DNA from: Lachnospiraceae bacterium
Lineage (GTDB): Bacteria; Bacillota; Clostridia; Lachnospirales; Lachnospiraceae
Direction of reading: 5' to 3'
Assembly (NCBI GenBank): GCA_030531435.1
Contig: JAUNNN010000014.1
Location: 1 to 43,533 of the forward strand
DNA: 43,533 nt
This document shows positions 40,994 through 43,533 of the stretch, in pieces. Position numbers and translations under genes: made by a program. The notes beneath the pieces are model-generated. The model saw nothing but the letters and a program-made list of their open reading frames with translations. It did no database searches and was not told the DNA's origin. Numbering within the stretch: the first letter of the stretch is position 1; every line of letters begins with the position of its first letter.

Positions 40994-42778
40994 ATGACTA
41001 TTAAAGAGAAAATCGAAAAATTAAGAGATTTGATGCAGGATAGAGGGATTGATTATTATATCGTTCCAACAAGTGATCCACATGGAAGTGAATATCTAAA
41101 TCCACACTATGAATCTCGCTACTTTATGTCCGGTTTTAGTGGCTCTGCTGGTACCTTGATTGTATCAAACGGCGAAGCGGCTTTATTTGTTGATGGCAGA
41201 TATCATATTCAGGCTGATAATGAAGTAGATAGTAATGTAATTAAGGTTTATAAAGTAGGAATTCCTGGTGTACCAAATTATCTTCAATATCTAAAAGAAA
41301 AGTGTAGCTCTGAAATTATTGGATTCGATGGTAATGCTTTTAGTGAAAAGGCTTATGAAAGGCTTAGACACGACTTGCCACAATGCGAATTTTACATTGA
41401 AGAAGATTTGGTCGACATAATTTGGGAAGAGCGCCCACTAAGGTCATGCGAAGATATCTATTTATTAAGTGATGACATTTCAGGTGTTAAGGCAATAAAT
41501 AAGATAAATGACATTAAAGAATATTTATTTAAAAATATGCTTGATGGATTATTTATTTCTGAGTTATCTGACATAATGTGGATATTTAACATTAGAGGTA
41601 ATGATATTACTCATAATCCTGTCACTTTTTCGTACTGTTTAATTACTAAAGATTCATGTACTTTATTTTTACAGGATAGAGCAGTTAATGATGAACTAAT
41701 TGATTATTTAAAAGCATCAGACACATATATTGCATCATATGATGAAATAAAACTTGAACTAGCAAAGCTAAAAGGTAAATTAGTAGCGCTAGATAAGGAA
41801 TCAACTAGTAGCTTGAACTACAAAATCTTAAGCTGTGGAAATGATATTAAAAGTATAAATAATTATGATGTAATTAAAAAACATATAAAAAATGCAGTTG
41901 AAATAGAAAACTGTAGAAAATATCACAAGCTTGATGCTGTTTCTATGATTAAATTCATTGTTTATATCAAAGAAGCAGTAAAAAGTGAAAAGCTTACGGA
42001 ATATGATGCTGCAATGTATCTTGATAAATTGCGAAGTGAAAACGAGGGATTTAAGGATATTTCTTTTGACACAATATGTGCATATAAGGAAAATGCAGCA
42101 ATAGTTCATTATTCGCCAGATGAAAATAATAGCAAAATTCTTAAAGACGAAGGACTTTTACTTGTAGATTCTGGAGCTCAATATCTTGGTGCAACAACTG
42201 ATATTACAAGAACAATTCCTCTTGGTAAGCTTACTTATGAAGAAAAAGAGGCTTATACCCTTGTGTTAAAGGGAAATTTAAGACTTATGGATGCGGTTTT
42301 CATTAGAGGATCAAGAGGAGAAAATCTTGATATTCTTGCAAGAGAGGCACTGTGGAAAAAGGGCCTTGATTATATGCATGGTACAGGTCATGGAATAGGT
42401 GCATTTTTAAATGTACATGAAGGACCATGTAGCATTAGATATAAAATAAGTGAAAACCTACAGCCAGAGCTTGAACCAGGAATGATTTTAAGCGATGAGC
42501 CGGGACTATATATCTTAGGTAAATTTGGAATCAGACACGAGACGCAGGTTTTAATAGAAGAGCGTTTTAACACGGAATATGGTACATTTTTAGGCTTTTC
42601 ACCATTATCATTAGTGCCTTTTGAAAAAGAGGCAATTATTTTAGAACTACTAAGTAATGAAGAAATTGATATTTTAAATAAATATCACAAGCTTTGTTAC
42701 AATGAATTATGTGATCTTTTATCATCAAAAGAAAAAGAGTGGTTAATTAAAGAAACTAGCAGTATTAATTTTGAGTAG
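40994..42778 (+). CDS. Xaa-Pro aminopeptidase (M24 family, three-domain form)
   Basis: The 594-residue enzyme removes N-terminal residues before proline. It has two creatinase-like N-terminal domains (starting RDLMQDRGIDYYIVPTSDPHGSEYL) and an M24 catalytic domain from about residue 310. Metal ligands are visible in LLVDSGAQYLGATTDIT (two Asp), HGTGHGIG (His), SDEPGLY (Glu) and HETQVLIEE (Glu). Length matches the long APP1-type form, not the 350-residue PepQ. It starts two bases after the deoC stop without a clear ribosome binding site, so translation is probably coupled. Confidence 0.93.
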   Translation: MTIKEKIEKLRDLMQDRGIDYYIVPTSDPHGSEYLNPHYESRYFMSGFSGSAGTLIVSNGEAALFVDGRYHIQADNEVDSNVIKVYKVGIPGVPNYLQYLKEKCSSEIIGFDGNAFSEKAYERLRHDLPQCEFYIEEDLVDIIWEERPLRSCEDIYLLSDDISGVKAINKINDIKEYLFKNMLDGLFISELSDIMWIFNIRGNDITHNPVTFSYCLITKDSCTLFLQDRAVNDELIDYLKASDTYIASYDEIKLELAKLKGKLVALDKESTSSLNYKILSCGNDIKSINNYDVIKKHIKNAVEIENCRKYHKLDAVSMIKFIVYIKEAVKSEKLTEYDAAMYLDKLRSENEGFKDISFDTICAYKENAAIVHYSPDENNSKILKDEGLLLVDSGAQYLGATTDITRTIPLGKLTYEEKEAYTLVLKGNLRLMDAVFIRGSRGENLDILAREALWKKGLDYMHGTGHGIGAFLNVHEGPCSIRYKISENLQPELEPGMILSDEPGLYILGKFGIRHETQVLIEERFNTEYGTFLGFSPLSLVPFEKEAIILELLSNEEIDILNKYHKLCYNELCDLLSSKEKEWLIKETSSINFE

Positions 42779-42793
42779 AAGAGCTATAATAAG

Positions 42794-42822
42794 TTGCATT
42801 TAGTTGATTTATTTGATATAAT
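42794..42822 (+). promoter_or_regulatory. Promoter of pckA
   Basis: TTGCAT (42794-42799), 17-base spacer, TATAAT (42817-42822), 50 bases before the ATG. Confidence 0.65.
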
Positions 42823-42872
42823 TTCATGCGGCAATTTATTTAAAAAATTATATAAAAGAAAGGGTTAAAGAA

Positions 42873-43533
42873 ATGGCAAATGTTGATTTAACAAAGTATG
42901 GCATTACTGGTGCTACAATTCTTGCTCACAATCCTTCATACGAAGAGCTTCACACAGCTGAGCTTGATCCTTCACTTACAGGATACGAGAAAGGTTTTGA
43001 CACAGAACTTGACACAGTAAACGTTATGACAGGTATTTACACAGGACGTTCACCTAAAGACAAGTACATCGTTATGGATGCACAGTCAAAGGATACAGTT
43101 TGGTGGAATACTCCAGAATATCCAAACGATAACCACGAGATGAGTGAAGATGTTTGGGCAAAGGTTAAAGATCTTGCAGTTAAAGAGCTTTCAAACAAGA
43201 ACCTTTATGTTGTAGATGCATTCTGTGGTGCTAACGCAGACACAAGAATGTCAGTAAGATTTATCGTTGAGGTTGCTTGGCAGGCTCACTTCGTAGAGAA
43301 CATGTTCATTAAGCCATCAGCTGAAGAACTTGCTAACTTCGAGCCAGATTTCGTAATTTACAACGCTTCACTTGCAAAGGTTGAAGATTATAAGGCACTT
43401 GGTCTTAACTCAGAGACATGTGTAGCATTCAACGTTACAAGCCGTGAGCAGGTTATCCTTAACACATGGTACGGCGGTGAAATGAAGAAGGGTATGTTCT
43501 CAATGATGAACTACTACTTACCACTTAAGGGTA
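42873..43533 (+). CDS. pckA: Phosphoenolpyruvate carboxykinase (ATP), 5' part
   Basis: The gene is cut by the right edge after 220 codons. The ATG follows AGAAAGGG. Residues 50-62 carry [16 protein letters not shown], the PckA substrate-binding arginine motif, and [12 protein letters not shown] fits the same ATP-type family. It interconverts oxaloacetate plus ATP with PEP, CO2 and ADP; in fermenting gut and rumen bacteria it often runs toward oxaloacetate. The kinase P-loop lies outside the window. Codon choice (AAC, ATC, TTC, TAC) is much more biased than in neighbouring genes, pointing to strong expression. Confidence 0.96.
   Translation, partial: MANVDLTKYGITGATILAHNPSYEELHTAELDPSLTGYEKGFDTELDTVNVMTGIYTGRSPKDKYIVMDAQSKDTVWWNTPEYPNDNHEMSEDVWAKVKDLAVKELSNKNLYVVDAFCGANADTRMSVRFIVEVAWQAHFVENMFIKPSAEELANFEPDFVIYNASLAKVEDYKALGLNSETCVAFNVTSREQVILNTWYGGEMKKGMFSMMNYYLPLKG

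Noticed and set aside
41828-42109. Minus-strand open frame within the aminopeptidase gene
   Set aside because: Low-complexity translation rich in Phe, Ile, Tyr and Cys, no ribosome binding site, entirely inside a well-conserved gene.
1-43533. CRISPR array, prophage, insertion sequence, tRNA or rRNA
   Set aside because: No regularly spaced repeats, phage or transposase genes, or RNA gene signatures were seen on either strand.

Overview
The window is about 43.5 kb of AT-rich chromosome from an anaerobic Gram-positive bacterium, most probably a member of the Lachnospiraceae (Clostridia). The signs are an Rnf complex in the order rnfCDGEAB, the oxygen-independent ribonucleotide reductase nrdDG, an ispH-S1 junction of the clostridial kind, DUF512-der-plsY-gpsA, and both ATP-type pckA and oadA. 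Genus cannot be fixed from the sequence alone. Most genes are core genes. I see no transposase, integrase, prophage, CRISPR array, rRNA or tRNA.

Left part (1-7300): the 3' end of oadA closes with a terminator. A TetR-type regulator, an HI0933-type flavoprotein, cmk, ispH, a four-domain S1 protein and a CheR methyltransferase follow in one direction. A convergent YprB-like exonuclease gene shares a bidirectional terminator with cheR, and its promoter lies back to back with that of the rnf operon.

Middle (7300-23400): the Rnf operon (ferredoxin:NAD+ oxidoreductase/ion pump) runs straight into a membrane-anchored GH25 muramidase carrying a 20-serine run. A SleB-type wall hydrolase has its own strong promoter. 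A minus-strand protein with two AP2-like domains around an eroded HNH core is divergent from a long operon, nrdD-nrdG-dut-DUF512-der-plsY-gpsA. The intergenic region between them has two inverted repeats that look like NrdR boxes.

Right part (23400-36140): a tightly packed run encodes a MoxR AAA+ ATPase, a CoxE-like VWA protein, a receiver/HD-GYP protein, two membrane hybrid histidine kinases (the second with a degenerate ATP site and an HPt domain), purine nucleoside phosphorylase, a BMP-family lipoprotein, an MTA/SAH-type deaminase and a membrane-anchored MutS-like ATPase. This is the most system-like part of the window: it suggests c-di-GMP signalling physically linked to nucleoside uptake and salvage.

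Right edge (36140-43533): a 50-residue membrane protein plus thrC; a minus-strand operon of citrate synthase, a stand-alone CheY-like receiver and a CheX-like protein; deoC with an M24 aminopeptidase; and the 5' part of pckA, cut by the window end. Almost all of the sequence is coding. The only gene-free stretch over 300 bases is 15304-15625, which holds the divergent promoters and candidate NrdR boxes.
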